The notes beneath the pieces are model-generated. The model made no database searches. It saw only the letters and a program-made list of their open reading frames with translations, and was not told the origin of the DNA. Positions 1 through 8,011 of a stretch of DNA of 64,000 nt are shown here, piece after piece (position 1 is the first letter of the stretch; each line of letters opens with the position of its first letter). The DNA is from Variovorax sp. ZS18.2.2 (lineage in GTDB: Bacteria; Pseudomonadota; Gammaproteobacteria; Burkholderiales; Burkholderiaceae_C), in the NCBI RefSeq assembly GCF_024701975.1, contig NZ_JANLNM010000003.1, forward strand, positions 1-64,000, in the 5' to 3' direction. A program made the position numbers and the translations under genes.

Positions 1-1
1 C

Positions 2-2185
2 GCAACCGCCACGCTGAAGTACAACGCCCTCGACGCCGTCACCGAAGCCAAGGATTTCAAGGGCATCGCCACCACCTACGCCCGCGACGCCCAAGGCAAC
101 GCCACTGCCGAAGCCAGCACCGACATCGGCACCGCCAGCACCCAGTACGACAACCTCGGCCTCCCCAGCCAGATCACCGATGCGCTCGGCCAGGCGACGA
201 CGATCACGCGCGATGCATTGGGCCGCCCCACCAGCCTCGTCTTCGCCGACGGCAAGACCACCACGCTGCGCTACGACCTCACGGCCAACAGCAAGGGGTA
301 TCTGTCGGAGATCATCGACCGCAGCGGCACCACCGAGTACACCCGCGATGCCTTCGGCCGCGTGACCTTGAAGAAGCAGACCCTGGCGACAGGCGCAAGT
401 ACAGGCAGCGTGCAGCAGGTCAAGTACGAGTACAACGCCAGCGGCACGCTGGCGGCGATCATCTATCCCGCCGGCCCGACGCTCACGCACCTGTACGACA
501 GCACCGGCCGCCTCACGGGCCTGAGCCTGAACGGCACGCCGCTCGTCACCAACGTCGCCTGGAACCCGCTGGGCCAACCCATCGCCTGGACCTGGGCCTT
601 CACCCCGAGCCCGGGCCTTGCGGCTTACCGCGTCTACGACACCGCGGGCCGCCTGACCACCACCGAGTTCAGCAGCTACGTCTACGACGCCGCCGGCCGC
701 ATCACCAGCCTCACGCAGAACCTCTACCAGCCCGGCGACGCCGATCCCACGCACAACACCATCGGCAGCGGCAATGTCACCTGGACCGTCGGCTACAACG
801 CGGTGGGCCGCATCACCGGCTTCAACGCCACCGGCAACACCGCCGGCTTCGGCTACGACGCCAACGGCAACCGCTCGAGCAGCACGCGCATGCTCGGCAG
901 CCTGAGCACCAGCCGCACCTACACGGTGGGCGCCACGAGCAATCGCCTCTCGGGATTCACTCAGAGCATCAACGGCGCGAGCAACACCAGCGTCACCTAC
1001 GGCTACAACGCCAACGGCGACCTGCTCGGCGATGGCCTGCGCAGCTACACCTACGACGCCGAAGGGCGCCTCGCGGCCTCCACCACCGGCGCCACCGACA
1101 CCAGCCCGACCACGCGCTACGCGCACAACGCACTGGGCCAGCGCGTCTTCAAGACCGAGCCGCTGTACCCGCCCAGCCAGGGCGACGAGGCCGACCCGGG
1201 CTTCATGCAGAGCCTGATCGCGTTCTTCACCAAGCTGTGGAGCCCCTCGACCACGCAGGCCGAGCAGTTGGGCTATGCGTATGTCTACGACGAGCAAGGC
1301 ACGCTCATCGCGGAGGTGGGCAGCGGCGGCACGCAGAGCGCGGGCCAGGCGCAGTACATCTACCTGCCCACGGCCAACGGGCCGATGCCGATTGCGGCAG
1401 TGATCGACGGCGCCACGTATGCGGTGCACAGCGATCACCTGAACACGCCGCGCAAGCTCACGAACTCGGATGGACAAGCGGTCTGGCAGTGGAGCTACAG
1501 CGCGTTCGGGGAAGACAAGCCGACGCTGGCGAAGAACCGGTTTGCGAATCTGGAGGTGACGCCGAATCCGGGCACGACGGGGGTCTCGGAGGTGAAGTTC
1601 AACCTGAGGTATCCAGGGCAGTATGCGGATGAGGAATCGGGACTGTTCTACAACGGGTTCAGGACCTACATTCCGACCATTGGGCGATACACACAGAGTG
1701 ACCCTATTGGGCTCGACGGTGGGTGGAATCGATTTGGCTATGTAGATGGAAACCCGCTGAGCTACGTTGATCCTGATGGGCTAGCTCCAAGAATCGGCCG
1801 CAAGCCGACTGACCTTGAGCCACTTGATGGAGGCGGTGGCTCTGGGGTTGGAGGCGGGGGCGGCGGAAGAGCCACCACACCAAATTGTCCGCCAGTCACG
1901 TCGAGAATCAAAGAATCTCCTCGACTGGTGAGAGAAGCTGAGAAGGCCGGAAAATCCAATCAAGATGGTATTGATCGACTTCTAGAGCAGATTCGACAAG
2001 GCAATACCAATCCTGGAATGGGTAGCAAGCCCATTGGTGATGGTCTATCGGAAGCTCGTGGAATAGACGGAAGCCGTGTCTATTTTCGGGAAACACCGAA
2101 CGGAACTGAGATTCTGGGAAAGTCAAATAAAGACAACCAGCAGTCCGTTATCAACGAAGTGCTCAAAGCCTTCGGAAGAAAGTAA
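2..2185 (+). CDS. Rhs-family polymorphic toxin, 5'-truncated by window edge
   Basis: The reading frame is open from the first bases, so the gene starts before the window; about 727 residues are visible. The sequence is a string of YD/RHS repeats (units such as YDAAGRITSL and YDAEGRLAAS) that build the shell encapsulating the toxin. The core ends with the hallmark GRYTQSDPIGL and then DPDGL at about 1769-1783. After DPDGL comes a variable tip of about 133 residues (1784-2182). It has a glycine-rich linker and then a compact domain with QIRQGNTNPG, SEARGIDGSRVYF and ILGKSNKDNQQ blocks. The tip has lower GC than the core, as usual for exchanged toxin tips. Its spacing recalls RelE/ParE-like toxins, but this is only a suspicion. 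Rhs proteins are usually delivered by type VI secretion; no secretion gene is visible here. Confidence 0.93.
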   Translation, partial: ATATLKYNALDAVTEAKDFKGIATTYARDAQGNATAEASTDIGTASTQYDNLGLPSQITDALGQATTITRDALGRPTSLVFADGKTTTLRYDLTANSKGYLSEIIDRSGTTEYTRDAFGRVTLKKQTLATGASTGSVQQVKYEYNASGTLAAIIYPAGPTLTHLYDSTGRLTGLSLNGTPLVTNVAWNPLGQPIAWTWAFTPSPGLAAYRVYDTAGRLTTTEFSSYVYDAAGRITSLTQNLYQPGDADPTHNTIGSGNVTWTVGYNAVGRITGFNATGNTAGFGYDANGNRSSSTRMLGSLSTSRTYTVGATSNRLSGFTQSINGASNTSVTYGYNANGDLLGDGLRSYTYDAEGRLAASTTGATDTSPTTRYAHNALGQRVFKTEPLYPPSQGDEADPGFMQSLIAFFTKLWSPSTTQAEQLGYAYVYDEQGTLIAEVGSGGTQSAGQAQYIYLPTANGPMPIAAVIDGATYAVHSDHLNTPRKLTNSDGQAVWQWSYSAFGEDKPTLAKNRFANLEVTPNPGTTGVSEVKFNLRYPGQYADEESGLFYNGFRTYIPTIGRYTQSDPIGLDGGWNRFGYVDGNPLSYVDPDGLAPRIGRKPTDLEPLDGGGGSGVGGGGGGRATTPNCPPVTSRIKESPRLVREAEKAGKSNQDGIDRLLEQIRQGNTNPGMGSKPIGDGLSEARGIDGSRVYFRETPNGTEILGKSNKDNQQSVINEVLKAFGRK

Positions 2186-2494
2186 ATGATGGATTTCTCT
2201 CTGCACTTCCCCACCGGTCTTAATGAGCCGACCACAGATGACAACGTTGACGTACGCATCGAGCTTGCAGATGGCCGCGCTTACAGCGTGACCTTCTTCA
2301 CTGTCTCTAACCTAGTGACGCTTATGGCTCGTTGGGGGAAGACCGGGGAATGCGCAAACGGACTGTACGTCTGGGCGAAGAACATGATCGTGGTGCAGGA
2401 GATCTCGCAGGCAGTGATAAGAAAGGTCGTCCACGATCTTGTTGTAACTGGTGATATTGAATCGGTTGGCTGGCCAATCCGTTCGTCTGATTAG
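2186..2494 (+). CDS. Putative immunity protein for the Rhs tip toxin
   Basis: This 102-residue protein starts at the ATG directly after the TAA of the rhs gene, with no spacer, so translation is probably coupled. No signal peptide or membrane segment is visible, so it should be cytoplasmic. It begins with a beta-rich half (VRIELADGRAYSVTFF) and ends with an acidic, helical half. I do not recognise the family. The immunity role is inferred from position: the gene just downstream of a tip toxin normally encodes its cognate antitoxin. Base composition is AT-richer than the chromosome average, like the tip. Confidence 0.7.
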   Translation: MMDFSLHFPTGLNEPTTDDNVDVRIELADGRAYSVTFFTVSNLVTLMARWGKTGECANGLYVWAKNMIVVQEISQAVIRKVVHDLVVTGDIESVGWPIRSSD

Positions 2495-2529
2495 ATTGGC
2501 GACCCAGCCTCCCCGCTGGGCCTTGTTCA

Positions 2530-2895
2530 TCACCGGCCAAACAGCTTCCGGATGATCGACGGGCCAAGTAGCCCCGTCAGGAACGGATGGCGCTCGACCA
2601 GCTTCTTGCCTCGTGCGAAAGCACTGGATTCCTCGACCGTCTGCGCAACGTTGTCGATGCTGTCGATCAACTGCCGGTGACGGTCGTCCTCGCGTTCCAT
2701 CTGCAATGTCTGGAGCTTTGTGGTCGCATCGATGCTCTGCCTGATCGACCACTCGGTTTCCATCTCGACCTTGGTCTGCTTCTCGACCATCGCTGCAAAC
2801 TCGGGATGGCCTCGACCGTACGCGCGTGAAACGAAGTCCTCTGCCTTCTGCTTGGCATCGTCTTCGGAAAAAATCAGGGTCAGACTCTCGTTCCT
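2530..2895 (-). pseudogene. Small hypothetical protein, probably missing its 5' end
   Basis: The frame is open for 121 codons up to an upstream TAG at 2896-2898, but the first ATG is at 2790, giving 86 residues. The residues before that ATG (SEDDAKQKAEDFVSRAYG and onward) look like real protein, with helical, charged composition continuing smoothly into the ATG part. No ATG, GTG or TTG exists in the first 35 codons. The C-terminal part is mainly helical and ends with GLLGPSIIRKLFGR. I read this as a gene that lost its 5' end, perhaps at a junction near 2875 where the sequence becomes AT-rich. Function unknown. A non-standard start, or a true start at 2790, is also possible. Confidence 0.4.
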
Positions 2896-2908
2896 CTAGA
2901 AGCCAACC

Positions 2909-3406
2909 ATGAACCTGAAGCCAGATCTTTCGAAGACTTTCGAGTGGAACAAGTACTTCGCAAATGCCGGTGCTTTTGACCTTGACGCCCAATCCATCAA
3001 AGCACTTCACCAAGAAGCTCGGGCGTTCTTGACATCCTTCGTCTGGTGCGATTCGATCATCGAAGATCGCATTGGTTTTGCTTACCCGGGCATCGTTGGC
3101 GTCTTCCTGTTCAAGTTCGTTGTGACGCAAAAAGCGAGAGAAGACTGGGTCTGGGTACTAACTGGAGATATTCCGCCTGCTTACATCACAGGTGAAGACT
3201 GCCCGAATCCAGCAACGGCACTCGACGCCTATATAGGGGCGATGCAAGAGTGGGTTGAGGCAGCTGAGCGTGGAGCAGCTACAGACCATCTGATTCCGGT
3301 GAACGTAGAGCCGACGTCAGAAAACGCGGCCCGCCTCAAGGTGCGGCTTGACTTCCTGGACGAGAAAATTCTGTCGGGGTATGCCGAGGACTTGAAAGCA
3401 TCTTGA
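2909..3406 (+). CDS. Hypothetical protein, possible Rhs-locus cargo
   Basis: This 165-residue soluble protein has no signal peptide and no family I recognise. It is rich in aromatic residues (FVWCDSII, DWVWVLTGDIP) and has a C-terminal amphipathic helix. The ribosome-binding site is weak. It lies 414 bp after the immunity candidate in a region of lower GC than the rest of the window, which fits the cassette-like DNA behind rhs genes. It could be an orphan immunity protein left from an earlier toxin tip, but nothing in the sequence proves that. Confidence 0.6.
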   Translation: MNLKPDLSKTFEWNKYFANAGAFDLDAQSIKALHQEARAFLTSFVWCDSIIEDRIGFAYPGIVGVFLFKFVVTQKAREDWVWVLTGDIPPAYITGEDCPNPATALDAYIGAMQEWVEAAERGAATDHLIPVNVEPTSENAARLKVRLDFLDEKILSGYAEDLKAS

Positions 3407-3488
3407 GTCAGGGGCCAGAAGTCGGGCCCAATTCTCATGCTGGCTCTCGGCGAACACATGGCGCCATGCGCCGGCAGCTGCTGTCGGA

Positions 3489-3517
3489 CTTTGAGGTCAC
3501 AGTCCGTGACCTCAAAG
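3489..3517. terminator. Perfect 12-bp hairpin between convergent genes
   Basis: CTTTGAGGTCAC at 3489-3500 and GTGACCTCAAAG at 3506-3517 form a perfect 12-bp stem around the 5-base loop AGTCC. It lies between the ends of two converging genes (3406 and 3557), where a two-way terminator is expected. There is no long T-run, so termination efficiency is uncertain. Confidence 0.45.
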
Positions 3518-3556
3518 CCGCTCACTCCTCGGGCGAGAGTTGATGCGTGATCGCGC

Positions 3557-3859
3557 TCAAGAGGCAGTCTTCGCACCGCCTCCAATCAGGACAACGCGCA
3601 GTACCTGCATCGTGGCATCGGCAATCTCGATCCGCCGCCGCAACTCCTCATTGACCAGCCCAACCAACGCGCTGAGTTCGGTCCGACTCGGACAGACCTC
3701 TTCCATATCGCTCGTGTGCTGCGGCCCGATGAGCTTTTCGAGACACGCATATGCGCGCTGCACAACGTGAAGACTTTCAATGTCATCGCAAGCCCGCAGC
3801 GCGAGCAATCCGGCGCTGAGGGTTTCAGAAGATTCGGGGAACGAGGGAGCGTGAGCCAT
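3557..3859 (-). CDS. Small hypothetical protein with structured leader
   Basis: The protein has 100 residues starting MAHAPSFPESS. It is predicted helical and soluble, with a conserved-looking middle (AYACLEKLIGP) and a C-terminal helix ending in a glycine-rich tail. I do not recognise the family. The start at 3859 is chosen over an in-frame ATG at 3910 because a strong Shine-Dalgarno GGAGG lies 6 bases upstream of it. That site is the end of a long self-complementary leader (3860-4006), which suggests post-transcriptional control. Confidence 0.6.
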   Translation of the reverse strand: MAHAPSFPESSETLSAGLLALRACDDIESLHVVQRAYACLEKLIGPQHTSDMEEVCPSRTELSALVGLVNEELRRRIEIADATMQVLRVVLIGGGAKTAS

Positions 3860-4006
3860 GTATGGCCTCCAAGAGGTGCGGTTTGCTGAAACCGCCGCTT
3901 CCGAGTCCAAACGGAGGCGGCAGCTCGACGGGTTGGACTACCGGGCACCTCTTGCGAGAACCGGCCGGGCTTGCGCCCGCCCGTCGAGCCGCCAAAACTT
4001 GGAGGC
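3860..4006 (-). promoter_or_regulatory. Structured mRNA leader with sequestered ribosome-binding site
   Basis: About 150 bases upstream of the small gene at 3859 are packed with perfect complementarity. The Shine-Dalgarno arm CTTGGAGGC (3873-3865 on this strand) pairs with GCCTCCAAG (4006-3998), 9 bp. A second 9-bp helix joins 3945-3953 to 3871-3879 and overlaps the first by three bases. A third 9-bp helix joins 3980-3988 to 3924-3932 and crosses the second, so a pseudoknot or switching is possible. Local hairpins are 3895-3920 (9 bp, one G-U), 3878-3895 (7 bp, loop GCTG) and 3966-3979 (5 bp). This layout is what a translational switch would need. It matches no riboswitch class I know. Confidence 0.5.
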
Positions 4007-4015
4007 ACGAACGAC

Positions 4016-4049
4016 AAAGCCGCAGACCCTGCGGGGTGACTGCGGCTTT
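4016..4049. terminator. Hairpin terminator downstream of the oxidoreductase genes
   Basis: AAAGCCGCAG (4016-4025) and CTGCGGCTTT (4040-4049) form a 10-bp stem, with an inner 4-bp ACCC/GGGT stem. The A and T ends make it symmetrical. It lies about 95 bases beyond the stop codon of the minus-strand molybdoenzyme gene and just before the structured leader, so it probably separates the two transcripts. Confidence 0.5.
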
Positions 4050-4144
4050 CGTCGCAGAGATGCTTCGGGAGTCCAATCCCGGTCACGCCTTTTTAGACGC
4101 GACGGCGGCAGTATAGCCACGCGAACATTCGCACCGCCCCAGAC

Positions 4145-6346
4145 CTACGCCTTCAACGACAACCCCTGATTCTTCAACGGCAACCCCCGAATCCTCTTCC
4201 CCGTAGCCGCAAAGATCGCATTGCAAACCGCCGGCACGATCGACGCCTGCCCGGGCTCGCCCACCCCACCCCAAAACCCACCCGTCGGCGCAAGCACCAC
4301 TTCCACCTTGGGCATTTGCGACAACCGCAGCATCGGATAGTCGTGAAAGTTCGACTGCTCCACGCGCCCGTCTTTCAGCGTCACTTCGCCCATGAACATC
4401 GCCGTCAGCGCAAACACCGCGCTGCCTTGCATCTGCGCCGAGATGTTGTCGGGGTTCACCGCGTGCCCGCAGTCGATGCCCAGCACCAGCCGCTGGATCG
4501 CGACCTCGCCCTGCGGGCTGACCGACAGCTCCGCCACCACCGCGGTGTAGCTGCCGTAGCCCTCGGTCTCGGCCACGCCGCGGAACACGCCCTGGGGCAG
4601 CGGCTTGCCCCAGTCGGCCGCCTTCGCCACCGCTTCGAGAATGGCCAGGTCCTTCGGCGCGCCGGCCAGCAGCGTGCGGCGGTAGGCCACGGGGTCGGCG
4701 CCGGCCGCGTGCGCGAGTTCGTCGATGAAGCACTCGCGCACGAACGGGTTCTGCGAATGCCCCACGGTGCGCCAGAAGCCGACGGGCACGTTCAGGTCGC
4801 GTTTCGAGTACTCGATCTGCAGGTTGGGAATCCTGTGCGGCATGTCGACGATCGCGGCCAGCGCCTGTGGGTCGACGCCGTTGCGCAGCGGCATCTTCAA
4901 CAGGGTCGCCATGATCGAAGGCGCCGACACGCGAGCCTGCAGCGCCACCGGCTGCCCCGACGTGGCATCGAGCGCGGCCTTGAGCTTGATGAGGCTGATG
5001 GGGCGGTAGAAGTCGTGCTGCGTGTCTTCTTCGCGCGTCCACAGCGTCTTGACCGGCGTGCCCTCCATCGCCTTGGCCACCTGCACGCCGAAGCGCACGA
5101 AATCCTGCGAAGCGCCGCGCCGGCCGAAGCCGCCGCCGACCTGCATCGCATGCAGCTCGACGTTCTCGGGCGCGATGCCGGCGGCCGCGGCGGCGGCGGT
5201 GAGCGAGCTGTCGGCGCTCTGGGTCGAGGTCCAGACTTCGAGCTTGCCGTTCTTCAGCAACGCGGTGCAGACCTGGGGTTCGAGCGTGGCATGCGCGAGG
5301 TAGGGGGTGAAGTATTCGGCCTCGATGAGCTTGGCCTTGGCGGCCTTTGCGAACGCCTGGTCGCCATCGCCCTCGCGCCGCGCCACCACCGCATCGGTCG
5401 CGGCGATGCCAGCGCGCAGGTTGTCCAGAATCGATGCGCTCGACATGCCCGCATTCGCGCCGAAGTCCCATTCGATGGGCAGCTCCTTCAGCGCCTCTTT
5501 CGCGCGCCACCAGTTGTCGGCGATGACGGCCACGAACTCGTCGAAGGCCTGCACCTTCACGATGCCGCGCCGGCCCTGGATGCGTGCGGCGTCGAAGCTC
5601 TTTACCTTGCCGCCGAACACGGGGCACTGCGCGATGGCGGCGTAGCGCATGCCGGGCAGTTGCACGTCGATGCCGTAGCGCTGCGCGCCCATGGCGGTGG
5701 CGGGAATGTCCACCCGGCGCACCGAGGTGCCGACGAGCTTCCAGTCCTTCGGGTCCTTGAGATTGGGCTCCTTCGGCGCTTCGAGCTTCGATGCGGCGGT
5801 GGCCACCTTGCCGTAGCTGATGCTGCGGCCGCTGGGCGCATGCGTGACGGTGCCGAGCGATGTGGTGCATTCGGCCGCGGGCACTTTCCACTGCTGCGCC
5901 GCGGCGGCCACGAGCATCTCGCGCGCGCCGGCGCCGGCCTTGCGCAGGTAGTCCTGCGACTGGCGGATGGTGCGGCTGCCGACGGTGGCCATGTCGCCCC
6001 AGACGCGGTTGCGCCGCAGGTTCTGGTTGGCGGTGGCGTACTCGACCTTCACGCGGCGCCAGTCGCAGTCGAGTTCCTCGGCCACGAGCATGGGCGCGGA
6101 GGTCATGCTGCCCTGCCCCATCTCGGAACGCGCGTAGCGGATGACGATGGTCTCGTCGGGCCGCACGACGACCCATGCGTTGACCTCGTGGCCGGCCAGT
6201 GCGGTAGCCACAAAAGCTGCAGTGCCTTGTGCCTGCGCGAGTCCGGTGGGCAGGAAGAAGCCGAAGGTCAGGCCCCCACCCACGCCGGCCACGGCGGCCG
6301 ATGTCTTGATGAACTCGCGGCGCGATGTGCGAAGGAATGCAGTCAT
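4145..6346 (-). CDS. Molybdopterin-binding subunit of an isoquinoline-1-oxidoreductase-like enzyme
   Basis: This 733-residue protein is the large catalytic subunit of a xanthine-oxidase-family hydroxylase of the IorB type, which hydroxylates N-heterocycles or oxidises aldehydes in the periplasm. It begins with a Tat signal (TSRREFIKTSAAVAG), used to export the folded cofactor-loaded enzyme with its small subunit. Molybdopterin-contact motifs include RSEMGQGSMTSAP near residue 70, VGGGFGRRGASQDF in the middle, and GGVGEPGQ near the C-terminus, which carries the expected catalytic glutamate. The start at 6346 is chosen because the Tat signal begins there and it follows the small-subunit stop by 4 bases. 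The substrate cannot be read from sequence. No maturation factor or cytochrome partner is adjacent. Confidence 0.9.
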   Translation of the reverse strand: MTAFLRTSRREFIKTSAAVAGVGGGLTFGFFLPTGLAQAQGTAAFVATALAGHEVNAWVVVRPDETIVIRYARSEMGQGSMTSAPMLVAEELDCDWRRVKVEYATANQNLRRNRVWGDMATVGSRTIRQSQDYLRKAGAGAREMLVAAAAQQWKVPAAECTTSLGTVTHAPSGRSISYGKVATAASKLEAPKEPNLKDPKDWKLVGTSVRRVDIPATAMGAQRYGIDVQLPGMRYAAIAQCPVFGGKVKSFDAARIQGRRGIVKVQAFDEFVAVIADNWWRAKEALKELPIEWDFGANAGMSSASILDNLRAGIAATDAVVARREGDGDQAFAKAAKAKLIEAEYFTPYLAHATLEPQVCTALLKNGKLEVWTSTQSADSSLTAAAAAAGIAPENVELHAMQVGGGFGRRGASQDFVRFGVQVAKAMEGTPVKTLWTREEDTQHDFYRPISLIKLKAALDATSGQPVALQARVSAPSIMATLLKMPLRNGVDPQALAAIVDMPHRIPNLQIEYSKRDLNVPVGFWRTVGHSQNPFVRECFIDELAHAAGADPVAYRRTLLAGAPKDLAILEAVAKAADWGKPLPQGVFRGVAETEGYGSYTAVVAELSVSPQGEVAIQRLVLGIDCGHAVNPDNISAQMQGSAVFALTAMFMGEVTLKDGRVEQSNFHDYPMLRLSQMPKVEVVLAPTGGFWGGVGEPGQASIVPAVCNAIFAATGKRIRGLPLKNQGLSLKA

Positions 6347-6350
6347 GGCC

Positions 6351-6857
6351 TTATCCCTTCGCCGGTGTGGCGGACGATTCGGCCGTTCGCATCGACGCGG
6401 CGGCCGCATGGATCGCGGGCCGTATGCGCGCGTAGGTGCCGCATCGGCAGATGTTGGTCATCGCCTCGTCGATGTCGGCATCGGTGGGGTTGGGCTTCTG
6501 CTTGAGCAGCGCGACGGCGGCCATCATCTGCCCGCTTTGACAGTAGCCGCACTGGGGCACCTGGTGTTCGATCCACGCGGCCTGCACCGGGTGCGGCTGG
6601 CCGCGCACCGCGAGGCCTTCGATGGTGGTGACGCTCTTGCCATCGGCCGCCGAGGCCGGGAATGAACACGAACGTACCAATTCGCCATTCACGTGCACCG
6701 AGCAGGCCCCGCACAGGCCGATGCCGCAGCCGTATTTCGGGCCCTTGACGTCGAGCACGTCGCGCAGCACCCAGAGCAATGGCATCTTGGGCTCGACGTC
6801 GGCCTCGCGGGCCTGGCCGTTGACGCTGATCCTGATCCTGATCCTGATCCTGATCAT
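6351..6857 (-). CDS. (2Fe-2S)-binding subunit of the same oxidoreductase
   Basis: This 168-residue protein is the small IorA-type subunit, carrying two [2Fe-2S] clusters that take electrons from the molybdenum site. The plant-ferredoxin motif is CGIGLCGAC with the last cysteine in LVRSC. The second cluster uses CGYCQSGQ and NICRCGTY. The start at 6857 is supported by GAGGAG about 8 bases upstream; a further upstream ATG at 6902 is less likely. The first residues are [10 protein letters not shown], encoded by a perfect 6-bp tandem repeat, which is unusual for a folded ferredoxin strand. It is the promoter-proximal gene of a two-gene operon divergent from a LysR regulator. Confidence 0.92.
   Translation of the reverse strand: MIRIRIRIRISVNGQAREADVEPKMPLLWVLRDVLDVKGPKYGCGIGLCGACSVHVNGELVRSCSFPASAADGKSVTTIEGLAVRGQPHPVQAAWIEHQVPQCGYCQSGQMMAAVALLKQKPNPTDADIDEAMTNICRCGTYARIRPAIHAAAASMRTAESSATPAKG
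6826..6855. repeat. Five perfect CTGATC hexamers in the 5' end of the Fe-S gene
   Basis: CTGATC occurs five times head to tail. On the coding (minus) strand it encodes four Arg-Ile pairs directly after the start codon. Because the unit is 6 bases, gain or loss of a copy keeps the frame and changes only the number of Arg-Ile pairs. Confidence 0.9.
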
Positions 6858-6982
6858 CGTGAGTCTCCTCGAAGGGACTGGCGGGCCGCGGGGGACGGCC
6901 ACGCCGCGCGGATTATCTGCCTGCCGCAGAAAGCCTGCTGGATGCCCCTACGGCTGACAGCCCCAACCCCGATGCTGGAACA

Positions 6983-8011
6983 ATGGGCGCATCCATGGAC
7001 GGTCTCGATCTCATCAAAACATTTCGCGAGGTTGCGTTTCGTCGCAGCTTCTCCCGCGCTGCCGACTCGCTCGGCATGTCCAAGGCCACGGTCAGCCGCT
7101 ATGTGGCCGAACTCGAAACGCGCAGCGGCGTGCGGCTGCTCAACCGCTCCACGCGCGCGCTGAGCCTCACCGATGCCGGGCAGGTGCTGCTGGACCGCAG
7201 CACCGAGCTGGTGGCGATGGCCGAGAACACGCTCAACGACCTGCAGGGCCACGGCTCGCATCCGCGCGGGCGGCTGCGCATGAGCGCCCCCAGCGGCATG
7301 ATCGCGGGCTGGATGTCGGATGTGATCGCCGAGTTCATCAACCTCTACCCCGATGTGTATGTGAGCCTGGTGTTCACCAACCGCGCCATCGACCTGATCG
7401 AGGAAGGCATCGACATTCATCTGACGGGCGGGCGCATCGACGACATGAACCTCATCGTGCGCCGGCTGGTGCAGTACGACATGGTGGTGTGCGCATCGCC
7501 CGCCTACTGGGCGAGGCGCGGCATTCCGCAGGTGCCCGAGGACATGGGCCGGCACGACGTGCTGAGCTATGCGCTGATGCAGACCACGCACCTGCCCTTC
7601 GTGACCGACGGCCGCGCGCACGAAGTGGCGGTGCACAGCCGCATGGAAGCGAACGATGCGATCGCGCTCATCGAGCTTGCGCTGCGCGGCGTGGGCGTGG
7701 CCTATGTGCCGGAGCCGCTGGCGCAATCGCACCTGGAGCGCGGCGCGCTGGTGCCGGTGCTGCGCGAGCACATGCCGCGCGACCACTGGCTGTATGCCGC
7801 GTACTCGCAGCGCCGCCACAACAGCGCGGCGATGCGCGCGATGCTCGACTTCCTGGAGAAGTCGATGATGCCGCTGGGCGACCCGCCCACGATGCCGGCG
7901 CTGCCGCCCGCGTCGCCGGTATCGCCGGCTACATGCGCCCTTTCCATGGCACGAGACGTCGCTCGAGCCACCGCATCAGCAGGTCGAACAGATAAGCCAC
8001 CACGCCAATGA
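6983..8011 (+). CDS. LysR-family transcriptional regulator
   Basis: This 342-residue regulator has an N-terminal winged helix (FSRAADSLGMSKATVSRYVAEL) and a C-terminal effector-binding domain ending near residue 292. It is divergent from the molybdoenzyme operon (125 bp apart), so it most likely controls that operon and itself. The start at 6983 has a weak GGA upstream; an internal ATG at 6995 (MDGLDL) would fit the family's usual length slightly better. The last 45 or so residues are proline- and alanine-rich and unlike LysR proteins. That tail is encoded by DNA that also encodes the end of the convergent permease gene, an 83-bp overlap. Confidence 0.92.
   Translation: MGASMDGLDLIKTFREVAFRRSFSRAADSLGMSKATVSRYVAELETRSGVRLLNRSTRALSLTDAGQVLLDRSTELVAMAENTLNDLQGHGSHPRGRLRMSAPSGMIAGWMSDVIAEFINLYPDVYVSLVFTNRAIDLIEEGIDIHLTGGRIDDMNLIVRRLVQYDMVVCASPAYWARRGIPQVPEDMGRHDVLSYALMQTTHLPFVTDGRAHEVAVHSRMEANDAIALIELALRGVGVAYVPEPLAQSHLERGALVPVLREHMPRDHWLYAAYSQRRHNSAAMRAMLDFLEKSMMPLGDPPTMPALPPASPVSPATCALSMARDVARATASAGRTDKPPRQ

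Noticed and set aside
4062-4088. T-arm-like sequence CGGGAGTCCAATCCCGG followed by T-run, hinting at a tRNA 3' half
   Set aside because: No acceptor, D or anticodon arms fit upstream. The stem is likely part of intergenic hairpin DNA.
4316-6505. 729-residue open frame on the plus strand
   Set aside because: It lies opposite the molybdoenzyme genes, is rich in His, Arg and Gly, and shows no domain. It is the usual antisense shadow of GC-rich coding DNA.
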